Shown in pieces: positions 45,884 to 58,362 of a DNA stretch of 64,000 nucleotides; the stretch's first letter is position 1; each line of letters opens with the position of its first letter. Position numbers and translations under genes: made by a program. The DNA is from Limnomonas spitsbergensis (taxonomy: Eukaryota; Chlorophyta; Chlorophyceae; Chlamydomonadales). The notes beneath the pieces were generated by a model that saw nothing but the letters and a program-made list of their open reading frames with translations, was not told where the DNA came from and searched no databases. The stretch is taken from contig JAYJMM010000124.1 in the NCBI GenBank assembly GCA_037349105.1, positions 4,882,001 through 4,946,000 of the forward strand, given 5' to 3'.

Positions 45884-48384
45884 ATGGCTCGTGCCTTGTA
45901 TTGTAATAAGTGCTATAGCGAATTTGACTCTGGTGGAGAAGCGAAAGGTGTTGCTACCGGATGTGGACATCTTTTCTGTGAGAGAACGAATTGATTCATG
46001 CGAACATAGCTGAGGACGCCCAGATTTTCGAATTAATTTTCGTTGGTTCTCATGTCAGGTTCCCAATGCTCAGAAGCAACATTTCCGAATCTGAAAGGGA
46101 ATTCGTCGGCACAATGCCCAGTTTGCGATGAAGACTTACGGAGGAAGCGAGTCACCTGTCCCTTCAACATTTCTTCATCATCATCTGGAGATGGTATCGA
46201 CTAAATATCCTGGCCTTTGCACATGCAGCAACCTCAAAGTGGTCTCTGTCCTGGCGAACTCATCAGACATCAAAGTAAGCCAAGACACATGCAACATAAA
46301 TCATTACTGCATCAGGAAACTTGCAAGCTCTTGCTAGGCTCCTGTGCTATTGCCGTTGTTGCCTTTCAAGGAGACTGGTACTGAGAACTTATTATGAATT
46401 CAAACTTTTGCATTCAGATGGCACTGTTTGGCCAGGCAAGTCGAGAAGGTTGGGGAGTCGAGAACTCTCAGACAAAACGGTCATGGGCCTGAGTACCTGA
46501 CTTGCTGGTACCGAGAGACAATTCTCCATCGTCTTTGGCTCGGCATGTTAAGCATCTGTACTGTGGTGGCGCATGTCTCCCTTGCTTCTTACCCTGACCT
46601 CAAAGTACCGGTATCTTGCAGGCACCAGACACAATTATGCATGTCGCACTGCAAGCTATCAATTTCTACACAGTTCAGCAACAGCTAGTCTCAAGTTCCA
46701 GGTGAGCTAGAAATTCAGGGAAGGTTGCATGGTTGACGTTCCCCAAATTTATTTCTCAAATCTATGTGCTGTCACCCTTGCACATCAACTGCTAGGGAGG
46801 CAAAGCTGGCTGACAAAGCCATTCAGATGAAGGACCAGTGCAACAAGAAGCTTCAAGAAGTGCACAACGCGTACCAGAACGTAAGTCAACCCTAGGGTGG
46901 TAGGCAAGTCAACAAGGTCTTCCTTATCTGTTAATTTGTGTACTGGTGCTCTCGCTGTACCAAGGCGAAACGCAAGTACCAGACGGTCATACAAGAGAAG
47001 ACAGGCTTGGAGCAAGAGACAAAAGAGCTACAGGACAAGTACAGACAAAAGTCAAAGTAAGTACTGTAATCAGCATATACCGGTACTGGCACTGGTATTG
47101 CCTTCACAAGGTTAATGACTTTTGCTAGCATCGGATTGGCTGTTTACCATTGCTTATTTGTGGGTGCCTCAGGTTTACTTCAGCTACATCACGGCCTACG
47201 GCGGTGGGGGCTGGTACAGCAAGCCCTGCTACCTAGGCCACCGGCCGTAGGCCAGTCAAAACCTTTGGTCCTCATCAATTAGTGGTGGCCACCCAGTCAC
47301 ATGCCCAAGGTGGCCTGTGGCGCGGAGCGCGTGATGCACACAAAATAAGCACTTTTGCTTGGTCGTCTGCCGGATTGCTGCCCCAAACGCAGGCAGAATC
47401 AAGAGCTACAGCGCATGTTCAAAGAACTTCAGTCTCAGAATGACAACATCCGGCGCAATGGCGCGCCTGGTCAGATGGGTGGACATGGGCAGTGCCCATC
47501 ACCAACGCTGAGCAACCTCACTGGCGGTGGCAGCGGACACCATATGGTGCGTGCACGTGCTTGAGCACTGACTAAGAACTTGATAGCAGTACTACTGTTT
47601 TTCATGATTTTCGTTTCCAAAACCGATTTTTGAATGGCAAGGAATTCATGTTTTATGTGCTGTGCGTTTATGATTGTTTTCCCTTCAGGTAACCACCGTC
47701 CATCACAGAGCGCAAGCGGCAGTCTTCATGGGCGGAGGAACCCCTGACAGGATCAGACCGAATGATGGCGGCCTTTTCCATGGTGCGGCCATTGACTACA
47801 TACATGGCCTCTGTGAAGAACATAAGCACCTCTATGATGTCTTATACTATCCTTGAAGCTTCATTCAGGCAGTTGTGAACTACCGGTAATCGAAATACTG
47901 GTATAATAAACCTCCGCAAGTAAAGCACATCCAAATTATAGAACTCTCTTTGATTTTTCTTGCATTAAAATGTGCTCACATGTTGCATTGCAGGAATGGG
48001 CGGTCCTCAGCAACTACAGCAACACAACGGGTAAGTTGTATTTCTGATCTGTCAGCTGGCTACCATTATCCTTTTCAAGCCTTACATTTATGCACAGCGC
48101 TTCACCTTCCTGTATTATCATTTAAAACTCACCCTTTTCATGTGCATGGTTTCAGCATGGTTTCCAGGTCCCCTTTGTCCTTGGGCGGCATGATGCTGGG
48201 CCAACAGGTCCCTCGTGGGGGCAGCGGGGTAAATCAGGGCCATGGCGGCATGGACACTTCTGCTCAAGTCGTTCAGCAGAGGCAGCAGATGCTGCAGCGT
48301 TTACCTGGTGGGGGGGCTGCCGGCGGTCAGCCAGCCAGACTGCTTCCTGGAGGGACCATAGGGCTGTCGCATCGAGGATTCTGA
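45884..48384 (+). CDS. HEI10/CCNB1IP1-like meiotic RING E3 ligase, 11 exons
   Basis: HEI10 proteins mark and stabilise crossover sites on the synaptonemal complex. Exons: 45884-45977, 46059-46146, 46229-46274, 46418-46435, 46622-46701, 46796-46880, 46965-47056, 47393-47546, 47689-47782, 47994-48030, 48156-48384; 1,017 nt, 338 aa, frame kept throughout. N-terminal RING: CNKCYSEF, TGCGHLFC, CSEA, CPVCDEDL. Then MALFGQAPDTIMHVALQAINFYTVQQQL, a coiled coil (EAKLADKAIQMKDQCNKKLQEV ... about residues 110-185), and a Gly/Gln-rich tail. From CDED to DTIM the spacing equals that of plant HEI10 (35 residues as I recall it). To get this, introns 2 and 4 must use GC donors (AA|GCGAGT and CAG|GCAAGT). Exon 4 is only 18 nt. 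Confidence 0.88.
47165..47350 (-). mobile_element. MITE copy in HEI10-like intron 7, reverse
   Basis: Starts TTCAGCTACATCACGGCCTA, contains GGCCAGTCAAAACCTTTGGT, ends GCACACAAAATAAGCAC. Confidence 0.7.
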
Positions 48385-49063
48385 TAAGCGGTGGAGCAAA
48401 CTTACAATTTGTACAAATATGTATTAATGCGTGGTATTGGAGTGTTCTGACTTGTGATAGTATCCCAATTTGAGGGAATCATCACCAGCTTTATGTCAAC
48501 TTCTCGCATTGTCTTCATTTCTTTCTCAAACCAGACTGAGATAATTTAGTATCTCCTAGTACCACTACAAAGTGTCCAGATTTCAGTATGCCCACCATAT
48601 GCTTCTGTCTTGTGATTTACTGATGTTGGCATGTACATAAATGCAAGAAGGACGTTTTACATTTCTTCCATATAATGGATATATCACTACCGTGACCTCA
48701 TTGTTACAAAGCCTGTTTCTCTTTCTCTATTACCGTCTCACAGCCAAGTCTTAACATTTCTGGTTACCATGCCTAACATGTACATGACATGCACTAGTGG
48801 GCTTTACTTCCTTCAGCTTGAAATGAATAACATGAATCGCATAACCAGTTTGAGAGTGCCTACATTTGTAGATCACAAGTTCAGACTAAAGCTATTCTCG
48901 CCATCCTAACTTTGACAAATACTACTAGGCAGGAACCGCGCAAAATGTTTGATGAGTGCAGCAAAGTCTTCAGGCCATAGCAGTCCGATACTCAGCTTCA
49001 ACAGTGCCTTGGATTGCAGACATTTTAAACCGTAACCTGGCCTGCCGTGAGCCAACAGATGCA
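48385..49063. other. Convergent spacer HEI10-like / QRICH2-like
   Basis: About 680 bp, AT-rich, 3' flanks of both genes; nothing else seen. Confidence 0.45.
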
Positions 49064-52000
49064 TTAGATCTGAGGGAGAGTCACTCCACTGCTAGCAGAA
49101 GCACTTGTACCATTATCCAGGGGTGGCGTCTTGTCTGGAGGCGACCTTCGCCCTTGCGTGCTTGGGGTTGTGACTCCATTGGAAAGGTCTGGCAGGCCTG
49201 AGCCCTTACCACCCGAAGCGCTAGACTTCCACCCACCAGGTGGCAGCTTGGGGCCGACATCGTCCTTGGGTAACGCATCCGCTGCTAGTCCGTGCTGATC
49301 CTCGTACCTGGCCGAAATTAAGCAGAGTGACACGATCTTATGGTGAAGGAAACAGATAGGAAAATGCATGCTGGCGTCCCAGGCTGTTAGCAAAACCTGA
49401 GGATCATAAGCAGTGTGACACATCCAAGACCTTGATGACAAACCAGATGCCAAAAAAAGTACGCAACCATGAAAGTGAAGAAAGAGCATATGCCGGAGAT
49501 GCTTTACGTTCGGAAAATAAAACACACCAGTTCTGAGGACCTCGTTGTGACGGATCGAAAGCCTTCTTGGGCCTGCCACCCCCAGCTGCAGCATTGGCCG
49601 TGCCAGGGGCAGACATCTCGGGGCTCGCAGCCAGACCCTTTGCAGGCGCGACAAGCTTGCGGGTAGACATCTCGGGAGCAATCGGCATCTACACAAGAAG
49701 CAGGCATGGGCAGGCACATGGGGTGGATGTTGGTGAACATTCTTAAGTCTGGCGAAGCATCAGATTATATGCATGGGGTGACAAAAACAACGGCTGCAAT
49801 AATTCAAGATTGGGGTGCATCCTTGTTATGAATGCGGAATTATAACAAGGATCCCTGCACTGCTCTGTATGCATACCCAGAAGCCTTCCAATAAAGTGTG
49901 TCAAATCCCCGCACCCTCTCGCGAGTCCCCTCAATCTAATTTATTTTTTCCTGCTGTTCAATGGGACACACAGTACCTTTCATTCCCTCCCCGGCGCACC
50001 CACCTGGTGCGAGGGAAGGTGAGGGCCCTGCCTCTCATCCAGCTTCTCCAGCGGCCTGTCGCAGGCGAGACACCGGTATCCCATGAGAGGCCGACCGGAA
50101 AGCATGGCATGGTCGTGGTCTGGGGTGCGCCCCTGGACACCGTCGCCCATGCGATCTCGCATCACGCGCATTTCCCGGCTGAGCTTTCGGATCTGGGCTT
50201 CAATGTCCTGAGGGCATGAAGCATAGGGGACAGGTTGCCTACAAATCAAGGGTTACGTCATGGGTTCAGGGTTTTCTATTCCGACCAAAGCTCAAGATTT
50301 TGAGGAGTACAAAGGCGACTTAAGTGAAAAAAGGCATCAGAAAAGGAGCGAAAGCGTTCAAAATACCTGTGAGGGTCTGCTGACAGGATCCTACGGAGTT
50401 TCCCGGGAGTTCACGCCCTGAACTATCTCGTGAGACCTTGAAATTGAGAAATCCATCGGCCGCACACACTCACCTTCATCCCTGCTTCAGAGCTGTTGCT
50501 GTGGAAGCTAGGGTTTTTCATCAAGGCGTCCACAGCTGCCACCTTGTGGGCCTGATCAGGGGGGGGAGCAGCAAACAGTCATTAGATCCACACCTCAGGG
50601 CGTATCGTTTATTTATTTATTTATAGCAGCACCTAGAATACAGTACCAAATGGCAATGGTCAGGGAGATTGGCTGTTGCTGACAACAACTCTATCCAGGC
50701 TGTCCCATTGTATCAAAAATGAGGAGCAAGACTTGCGGGGGGAACACAACGGAGAGACAGTGTATGCGGTCACTTACCATCTTGTTGAGAATGTCGGGAT
50801 CGAAAAAGTCCATTTTCTGTTGTACTCCCTGCATGAAAAAGGGGAGCATGGAGTGATTTGAGTCAAGAAGCTGTGGATAACAAGAGAGGGACTTTCTTGG
50901 TATGCTGATATGAGGTAGCGGGAAGTATTTCTGTTGCTGTGATGCAAACCACAAAGAGTCTCCTTGCTGCTGCAATACGAGCCTGGATAAAGAGTCTTCA
51001 CACTGCGCTGATGCAAAGCGGAAAGACCTTTCCTTGCTGCCTTCATGCAGTGATGGCATGCCTGGCTGAGCACTAAGTGATACGATGCCCCATGCAAAAC
51101 ATGTGCCCATGGACGGGCGCATGAGGGACAGTCAGCCGTACCTGTGAGCCCAGCAGCTTGAGCAGCCGCTCGTAAGCCCCCTTGGGTTCACGCCGCTCCC
51201 GGCCGCATGGCGGAAACGCGGCATCAGGCATTGGCTGCGTGGGCGTAGAGCCGTCCCGCACCGCCTCGCTCTGGCCAGTGGCGGCACTTCTTGCAGACTC
51301 CAGGCCCACCGTCAGGATGTTTGTGGCGTGTGCAACCAGCTCCAGCTGGTCTTTCAGAGCCTGGATAATGATCATGCATCAGAGGTTTGAGATGCAAGGG
51401 AGGATGCAGCAATCTATTTCAGCCCATTCATAACGCTCCAGCTGCAATTTGGCTTCAAGCCTTGCCACTCAAGGTTTGGTCCCCACCGGCCCAGTGGCTG
51501 CTGCTCATTAGCCTGCTCAAGGCAGTGGTGTGGTGCGCACTAAACAGGACAGTCAAGGGACGGGCAAGGCAATGGGTCTGGAAGTGGAAGGGGTGAAGGG
51601 GGTCCAGGGTTCCAGGGCCGCTTGCAACAAAAAGGTTTGGTCCTCACCGGCCCAGTGGCTGCTGCCCAGAAGCCTGCTGAAGATAGTCTGCTGCACACTG
51701 AAATGAACACTGGCGGCTGCCCTAGGGGGCTGTCTATTTCAGCATTGCAATTAAGCTTTTACAACACACATAACCAGCCTGCACCAGTGCACCGAGCATA
51801 AACAAAAGTCACAGATGATGGGCTTTCAGTAGTGTCGCTTCTCCTGCCCTTGGAGGTGTGGTGTTTATTCTTTCACGCCTTGGCTGCACTTAAGCTTCAT
51901 CTCAGCTACCTCCTGGCCTCTGGCCGAAGGCCTCATGCACGGCCAGCCATGCCGCTTGGGCCTGCCTCTATAGGTCCAACAAGGTATGGCCCCAAGTGGC

Positions 52001-55000
52001 CCTTAGGTGGCCGCGGGGCCGCCTGCCAATATTGGAACCGTAGCTGAAAACATAAATGCTGGAGGTGCTGCCAGGGGACCAGCTTCAGACCGCGCTGATA
52101 ACTGCCACACGTGCACCCCCTTGGCCAGTGCCTCACCTGCAGCTCGTTGGCCAGTGCAGTGGCCAGCTTGACGGCTGACGAGGCGTCCGAGGAGTCTGAG
52201 GTGTCCGTCATGACCGAGCTCAGGGTCTGCTGGGTGGGTGCCAGCGCGAGCTGAGAGCGCAGCCGCTCCAACTCAGCATACATGTCACCAACCTGCTGGG
52301 CCAGCTTGGCGAGCTCAGCCTGCGGTGGGTGAGGGGGCAAGAGGTGGATAGGCTGGACTGCGTGATGCGAGGGCGGGTGCAAACATGCACACAGGGGAGC
52401 AGCATGGAGTCTGCGCTGAAGCCTGCCAGCATGATTCACACTTGACAGCCAACTGAAAGTGATGCCTAAGCATGGAGATGGCCAGAGCTGTGGCAGAAGC
52501 CAGTCAGAGGCCAGAATCCCCCTCGTTGCTTTCAATTATGGTTCCTGCTGTTCAACTATATTAATGTGCAGGTACAAGTTTGTCGAATGTGCACCCCAGA
52601 CCACAGGCGGAGAATTCCTCCTCTGGATTTCTCGCCTGTTCTGTTTTGCCTAGCACCAAGGTTGTTCACCATCCTTGTCCTTGGTTAGAGTGCAACTGGT
52701 ATGCTATTACGCTATTTGTAAAAAAATGTCCATTCAGGCATTCCTTTGGTGCCGCATTGGTGCCGCATTGAATGTGCAAATCTGTGGATCTGCGAGGCTG
52801 GCCCATGTACAGGAAAATATATTGCATCCAGATATCGTACCATGCTGGCACAGCAGATCATCACGTACAGGGGAAGATATTAATGTTCAGATGAGTATGC
52901 CTCAGGTGCGTCACAATCCTCACAAAAGCCCATGCGGACGCACCTTGCTAACCCGGCTGGCCATCATATCCTCCATCTTTGTGTTCGAATCAGCAGCGAT
53001 CATGGCTGCAGCCGCCGCCGCTGCCGCCTGGGGAGCGGCGCTCTGCACCCGCTCTGCCAGCGCCTCGAGCTCGTCCCGCTCCACCTTGTTGGCCAGCAGA
53101 CGCTTCAGCACGTCCAGCTCAGCCTGGCCTGCCTTCTCCGCCAGCATGCCCTTCAGCGACTTGAGGAGCTCGTCAAAATCCGCGCCACCGCCGCCGCCGC
53201 CGCCGCCCTCACCCCCGCCGCTGCCGATGAGCGCAAGACGCAGCCGGACCTCGTCCAGGGCCGCAAGGTCAGCCTTGCTCGCCACACCCAGCTCCAGGGC
53301 CGTCAAGCGGTCAACCAGCTCCTGCAAGCGCTCTGCGTCAGCCTTGCCTGCCATGCCGTCCACGGCGTCCATGTGCCCTGTTAGCTCTGCGACGCGGGCT
53401 GCCAGGTCCTCTAGCTCGCCGCGCCCGGCCAAGGCATCGAGTTGATCCTGAGAACAATACAGATAGAGCAAAGATCAGCAGCCATCGAGCAACCTCAGGA
53501 CAGTCAAAAATAAGCAATATCAAAACTGTACCTGCTGTGTTAACCAAGTTCTCACTCGAGGCATCAGCTTTATTCTTAGCTTCCTTCAGCAACACTTCAG
53601 CTACATCCCTTCCCGTGGCAGGGGGGCCTGGTATAACAAGCCCTCTTCCATGGGCAACCGGAAGGCATAGGCTGATCGTGGTTTTGCCCCAGTTGGCCCA
53701 GTGGTGGTGCCTGGCCGACCCAAAAGGTAGTCTGTTGCACAAAATAAATCAATCGCGAGGCAGCTGAGGAGCATCGCAGCAAATCCATCCCAAGCAGTCC
53801 CCCATGCCAGGCCTAAGGAAACATCCTGTATCACTCGCAGCCGCGTCACCATACCTGTCTCACACCGGTGCCGCGGGCATCGCCAGCCGCCGCCGCTGCC
53901 CTTCCCGCCGCCACCTTGTTTGCCTCGATTAGCCCCTTCAGCTCATCCACAGCTGTGTTGATAGAGTCCTGGTGAGTGATGGCCTGACGCTCGAGTGCTG
54001 CGGCCTGCCGTTCCAACATGCCCTTGTGACCCTCGGACTGCGTCCTCACATCCTCCAGGCTCGGTTGATCCGCCTTCACAACAGGACACACAAGGCAATA
54101 AGGCACCGAGGCGGACGGCATGACAAAAGCTTGTCTTATAACTTCTGCAGGGACATGGCCTAAAAATAGGTTACTTGTCTGAGGATGGACCTGACATCCA
54201 GGCACTGAAATGGATGGCATAGCATAGCCTGGTGGCACGGCTATGGCCGCGCATGCTTTGGTCATGTGAGCCCACACACCACCAAACAATTCCTGATGTC
54301 CACACCCTAACCTCCTACCAGTCCCCACGAGCATGGGCAACAGGACGTGATGCGGCGTTCAGTTGATGAGCGCATAGATCAGTTCAGCAGACCCGTATCA
54401 CTTGACGCGCGGGAGCTCGTCGCCTTGTATACCTCCATAAGCCTTAACCCTAAATCTGTAATCCTTACCTCGGGGTCAGATAGGGTGCGTCACTCCCATG
54501 CGGGAACTCGTTGCGCTGAATATTCCCACACACAAATTATGTTCACAGCCAAAGAGCTCGTACGTTGCTTTCAACGCAACCTTGCAGCACTGCCAGCAAC
54601 GTGCGTAGAAACTGTAAAACCCCATCCATGCGCTACGCAGCCTCCGCTGTGGTTAGTGGTCACGTGAGCCTTCACCCCACCACCCTGAACCCTAAACCAG
54701 GCCTCGCACCTTGCTTTCGACGCGGCCCTGCAGCACAACCAGCAGCGTGCGCAGGGACTGCAAATCGCCCCCCATGCGGTTCACGACCTCCGCCATGGCA
54801 GCAGAGTCCACTGCTCCGTCGTCATTCACCACGATGGGAGCAGCAGCAGCTTCACCAACGCCCACGTTCACTCCAGCAGCCTGCAACACACAGGATCCGT
54901 GGTGTTCAGGGGTTGGAACAACAGGCGGCCTGTCACAGGCCTTCCCACGGATCAGGCACTTGTCACAGCGCCAGTCCTGTGAGCCCAGCCGGACTACCGG

Positions 55001-56863
55001 GCGTATACGAGATAAACTTTGAGGTCCTGGTCAGCTGAGAGGGCTGGTCTAAGAGCTTGCTCCTATTGCACCTTCCCGAGGCAGGCCCACTAACTCAATG
55101 TTCACTCAAGGCCGCTCCAGCCACACTTCAGCCACACTTCATTTATAGCCCAGTCTATGGTCAGCGGGCCTGTTGTAGCAAGGTGACAGCTACTGGGATC
55201 ACTGGGCGTAGGCCGGTCAAATATTTGTCTCAATGGTTCCTTTCAGCGACCGAGACAATAGGTAAATTCAACCCTGCGACTCCCCTGCTGAGTGGCCGTG
55301 TTCAATTGACCTATTCATCTATTTACACCTGTTGCCACTCACCAGCAAGGCATCAATTTCTGACTTGTCTGCCTTGGCATCCAGGCGGCGGCGCAGCGCT
55401 TCCAGGTCTTCAGCCGTCACTTTGTCCTGCACTGTGAGCTTGGTGGCATCCAAATCCTGTTTGAGCGCATCAAAGTCCTGCTTGAGAGCGTCTACGTCCT
55501 CTTTGCTTGAGCCCAGCTGCTGGACAGCTTCCAAACCAGCCACGCTCGATCGCAGGCTCTTCACACACACAGCATGTGATGGTGAGGAAATGGCAATCCC
55601 AGGTAGTGATATTGATGCTATCTATCAGGAGGATGACAGTAGTAGGCGGCAGAATGGCATGGTGCAACAGGAGTAGCAGTGAGCTCAGAAGAGAAAGTCA
55701 TCGAGTGTGCTCCAAGTGTGCTGCGTGCGCGTGCTGTGAGCACTGTTTACTGTAGCGCGCTTCAGCTACAATACAGCTACATAACATCTTACGGCCGAGG
55801 GGGCCATGTGCAGCCAGCTATGCTGCTTGGGCCATTGGCCGTGGGCCGATCAAGGAGTAGTCTCATCTGCCCCAGTAGTGGCCGCCCGGCGGCTCCCCCA
55901 AGGTGGACCATTAGCCAATAATTAAACACTGTTCCATATGTAATGACACCGCTGCCTGTGTCGCACACACCTCTGCTTCTGCCTCCAGAGAGGTAATGCG
56001 GTCGGACAGGGCCGCGAGGAGGTCCGAGTGATCGGGTGGAACAGGCTGCTCTGCATCGCCCTTCGCTTCTAGGGCTGCCACTCTCTGCTCAAGCTCGTTC
56101 AAGGGCACGCCCTGCATGGTGGCCAGGATTAGTTTGGTCATCAAGTCATGTGAGTTGCAACGGAAACGCACATCGTGCTTGGCTGCCCGGATTTATTTGG
56201 TCATAGTGTCATGTAAATGGGCATCATGCATGGCGGTGTGCATTATTTTGGTTGTGATGCCATGTGGGTGGGATCTGAAACTTGCCCCATGCTCACCAAG
56301 TGTGGTCCTTCTTTGCCTTCGTCCTTAATTGCGGCAGCATCCATCTCTCCTACTTTCATCTCCAGTGCGTCTATCTTGTCTTCCATGCTAGCCTGCGCAT
56401 TTTGGAGTGCATGCCCCTGGGTCAGGCACGGATCATCCGCATCGCTGTCACACCCACCCGTCACACCCTTTGTCATCGTGGGCGCGAGTAGGGAATCGTT
56501 ATCAAAGAGCTAATAAGGTGCCCTACTAGCGCCATTGATGACCACTCTCTTGTTGCTCTATTCCCGGACCCGTACATACGCTCCCAGAGCCCGGGACAGG
56601 GCTGCACGATGCACGCGGGAGATAGAGCTCACCTGGTCAGACTTCAGCTCCTTCAATTGTTCTTTCAACACATCATTGTCGCTGGCCAGTTTCGACATCA
56701 GCTCGTCGTTCCCTGCCGAAGGAGCTGGATCGGCAGGCCGGTTTTGCAGCTGCGAAACTACCCATTTCAAAGTATCCTTCAATCCCTCATAATCCACTGT
56801 TTGGACGACTTCCACTTGTTTCGTTGAAAACAGGGCCTCATAGTTAACGACGAAGTCCGTCAT
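49064..56863 (-). CDS. QRICH2-like (DUF4795) coiled-coil protein, 14 exons
   Basis: DUF4795 proteins (animal QRICH2 and protist relatives) are axonemal/flagellar components. Exons (minus): 56863-56633, 56416-56297, 56111-55971, 55558-55343, 54880-54710, 54073-53855, 53447-52944, 52319-52137, 51360-51142, 50828-50778, 50551-50474, 50207-50004, 49688-49528, 49307-49064; 2,742 nt, 913 aa, every junction in frame. The protein is a series of heptad-type helices (DLAALDEVRLRLALIG, LDVLKRLLANKVERDELEAL) with Ala/Gly linkers, including a GGGEGGGGGGGG run. The diagnostic part is near the C-terminus: IRKLSREMRVMRDRM, then GYRCLACDRPLEKLDE, the C-x-x-C-D-R-P signature. An S/P/G-rich tail follows. Family assignment rests on that motif and architecture; a flagellar role is inferred. 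Confidence 0.85.
50613..50630. repeat. ATTT microsatellite in intron
   Basis: Short (ATTT)n run in intron 10 of the QRICH2-like gene. Confidence 0.8.
51440..51740 (-). mobile_element. Two MITE-family fragments in tandem, reverse
   Basis: AAGGTTTGGTCC(C/T)CACCGGCCCAGTGGCTGCTGC occurs at about 51471 and again at about 51632, each followed by a GCAC(A)CTGAAAT or GCGCACTAAAC end. Intron 8 of the QRICH2-like gene. Confidence 0.65.
51865..52050 (-). mobile_element. MITE-family copy in QRICH2-like intron 8
   Basis: Contains the GCTTCATCTCAGCTACCTCC arm and CCAACAAGGTATGGCCCCAA core. Confidence 0.55.
53583..53755 (-). mobile_element. MITE copy in QRICH2-like intron 6
   Basis: Starts CAACACTTCAGCTACATCCC, ends GTTGCACAAAATAAATC; full length, reverse. 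Confidence 0.65.
54562..54655 (-). pseudogene. Decayed copy of QRICH2-like exon 5
   Basis: Matches 54711-54800 in order (TTGCTTTC.ACGC, CTGCAGCAC, CAGCA.CGTGCG, CCATGCG, ACC/GCCTCCGC) with many substitutions. It lies about 150 bp from the real exon inside intron 5. Confidence 0.8.
55125..55260 (-). mobile_element. MITE-family fragment in QRICH2-like intron 4
   Basis: CACTTCATTTATAGCC, GGGCGTAGGCCGGTCAAATA; degenerate. Confidence 0.5.
55745..55915 (-). mobile_element. MITE copy in QRICH2-like intron 3
   Basis: GCGCTTCAGCTACAATACAG at the left, then GGCCGTGGGCCGATCAAGGA and GTGGCCGCCCGGCGGC; the TTTTAG end is lost. Confidence 0.6.
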
Positions 56864-58320
56864 TTTGTCTTATAGATGTTGTTCACCGGTAATGACTCAT
56901 TGGCATGACATGTCCTCAACCTCCCAATTGAGGCTAACTAGTGAAATCAGCGCAGGAATGAAAGACGCCGAAGCGCGGCTGTAGGCATGCAATGCAAACG
57001 TGGGAGCTCGAAGGGCAACTGCAGTACGAAATCCGTGGTTGAAGTGTTACCAACGGAAAGGCAGAAAGTCCACTGGGACATCGACGTCCGGAAGGTCCAA
57101 ATCGTTCGAGGATTTTGTGAAGTCCAAACGAAACAACAGAGTCGGGTGCAATGTCAAAACGCTCTCTGGTATTTTTTTCTTTCATTCTGTCAAACATTGC
57201 TTCGACGTCTAACGTTATTCCATCCGCTCAGACCGTACCATCAGACGAGCCGAGGCTGCAGGGATAGAAGTTGCTCTCTCGCACTCCTTTATCCTCCATA
57301 CCCCGTCAGAGAGACACCAGCATCGTCCGTCATTCCCCTGCCATCTGGTTGGACATATTACCGTGGAAGCAATCAGCTGTCACTCAGCCACTCCTTAGTT
57401 GCCATGCAATGCATGCAATCAGAATGCATGCGCCCGTGTCCACCTTAATACCTAATCCATTGCCCACATCCTACTAACGTCAGGCACGTCAATATAATAC
57501 AATCAGATTTAAGATGTCATTGATCTACTGTCTGATGCTCTATACTGTCTGTATCACGACGTATGACTGCACCGTACGTTTGACTGCGCCAACTGCTTTT
57601 TCGGTTGGAAGTTATGTGTGAGCCTGAACAAGTGTGTTTGCCGTCTTAGAGGATCCCGAACTAGGTCCTTTACTTTTTCTTTCTTACTTGATTTCACGGC
57701 CTTCAATAGACTCTTAACGTTTCTAGCTATTCTTCCTGATTATCTATCTGCAAGTTAATCGTCAACCAAAGTCTTACTAAGGGGAAGCTGGCAGAGCAAC
57801 TAGGCCAACAGCGACTCTATAAGCATCAACAAGTCTCCTGATACGAAGCTGGCAGAGCATCTAGGCCAACAGTCGACTATCTGCAGCAATTAGAGTTATT
57901 TCTGCCTCTTAACAAGGCATATCTCCAGCCTTACAGCTGGATATTACCACCAATCCACCATCACATCTCCAACCTACAGCCTTTCCTTTGGCTCCAAGTC
58001 GACCATCTGATTTATCAGAGATATCTTCAGTCACCAGAAGTCGCCAAGCAAGCGACTCACCACATCAGATCAACGGCCACATTCGCCCAAGGTCGTCCCA
58101 AGAAGTCTAGAAGTACCTCAGGAGTCGAGGCTTTACGGAATCTTGTCAGCAACAGTATCGAAGAAGTCCAGGTGAAGTAGCAAGAGCTATCACCTGTTAT
58201 CGAGCTGAGTTCACTGAGTTACAACAGTGGATCGAGAAGCTCCTACTATAACCTCTGTAAGAGTTTATTAGTACTTGTTTAAGAAAGAAAAAGTCCGATT
58301 AGGATCACCTCTAATCGACT
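56864..58320 (+). other. Spacer and leader of the right-hand element
   Basis: 56.9-57.45 kb should hold the QRICH2-like promoter. From about 57.48 kb the composition changes to AT-richer sequence without ORFs. A 28-bp direct repeat (GAAGCTGGCAGAGCA.CTAGGCCAACAG) occurs at 57784-57811 and 57845-57872, 61 bp apart. This may be the LTR or leader of the unit that follows; no second LTR is in the window to compare. Confidence 0.4.
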
Positions 58321-58362
58321 GTGGCGGAAATCGTTCGTTCCAAGATCGATAAAACGGTGAAG

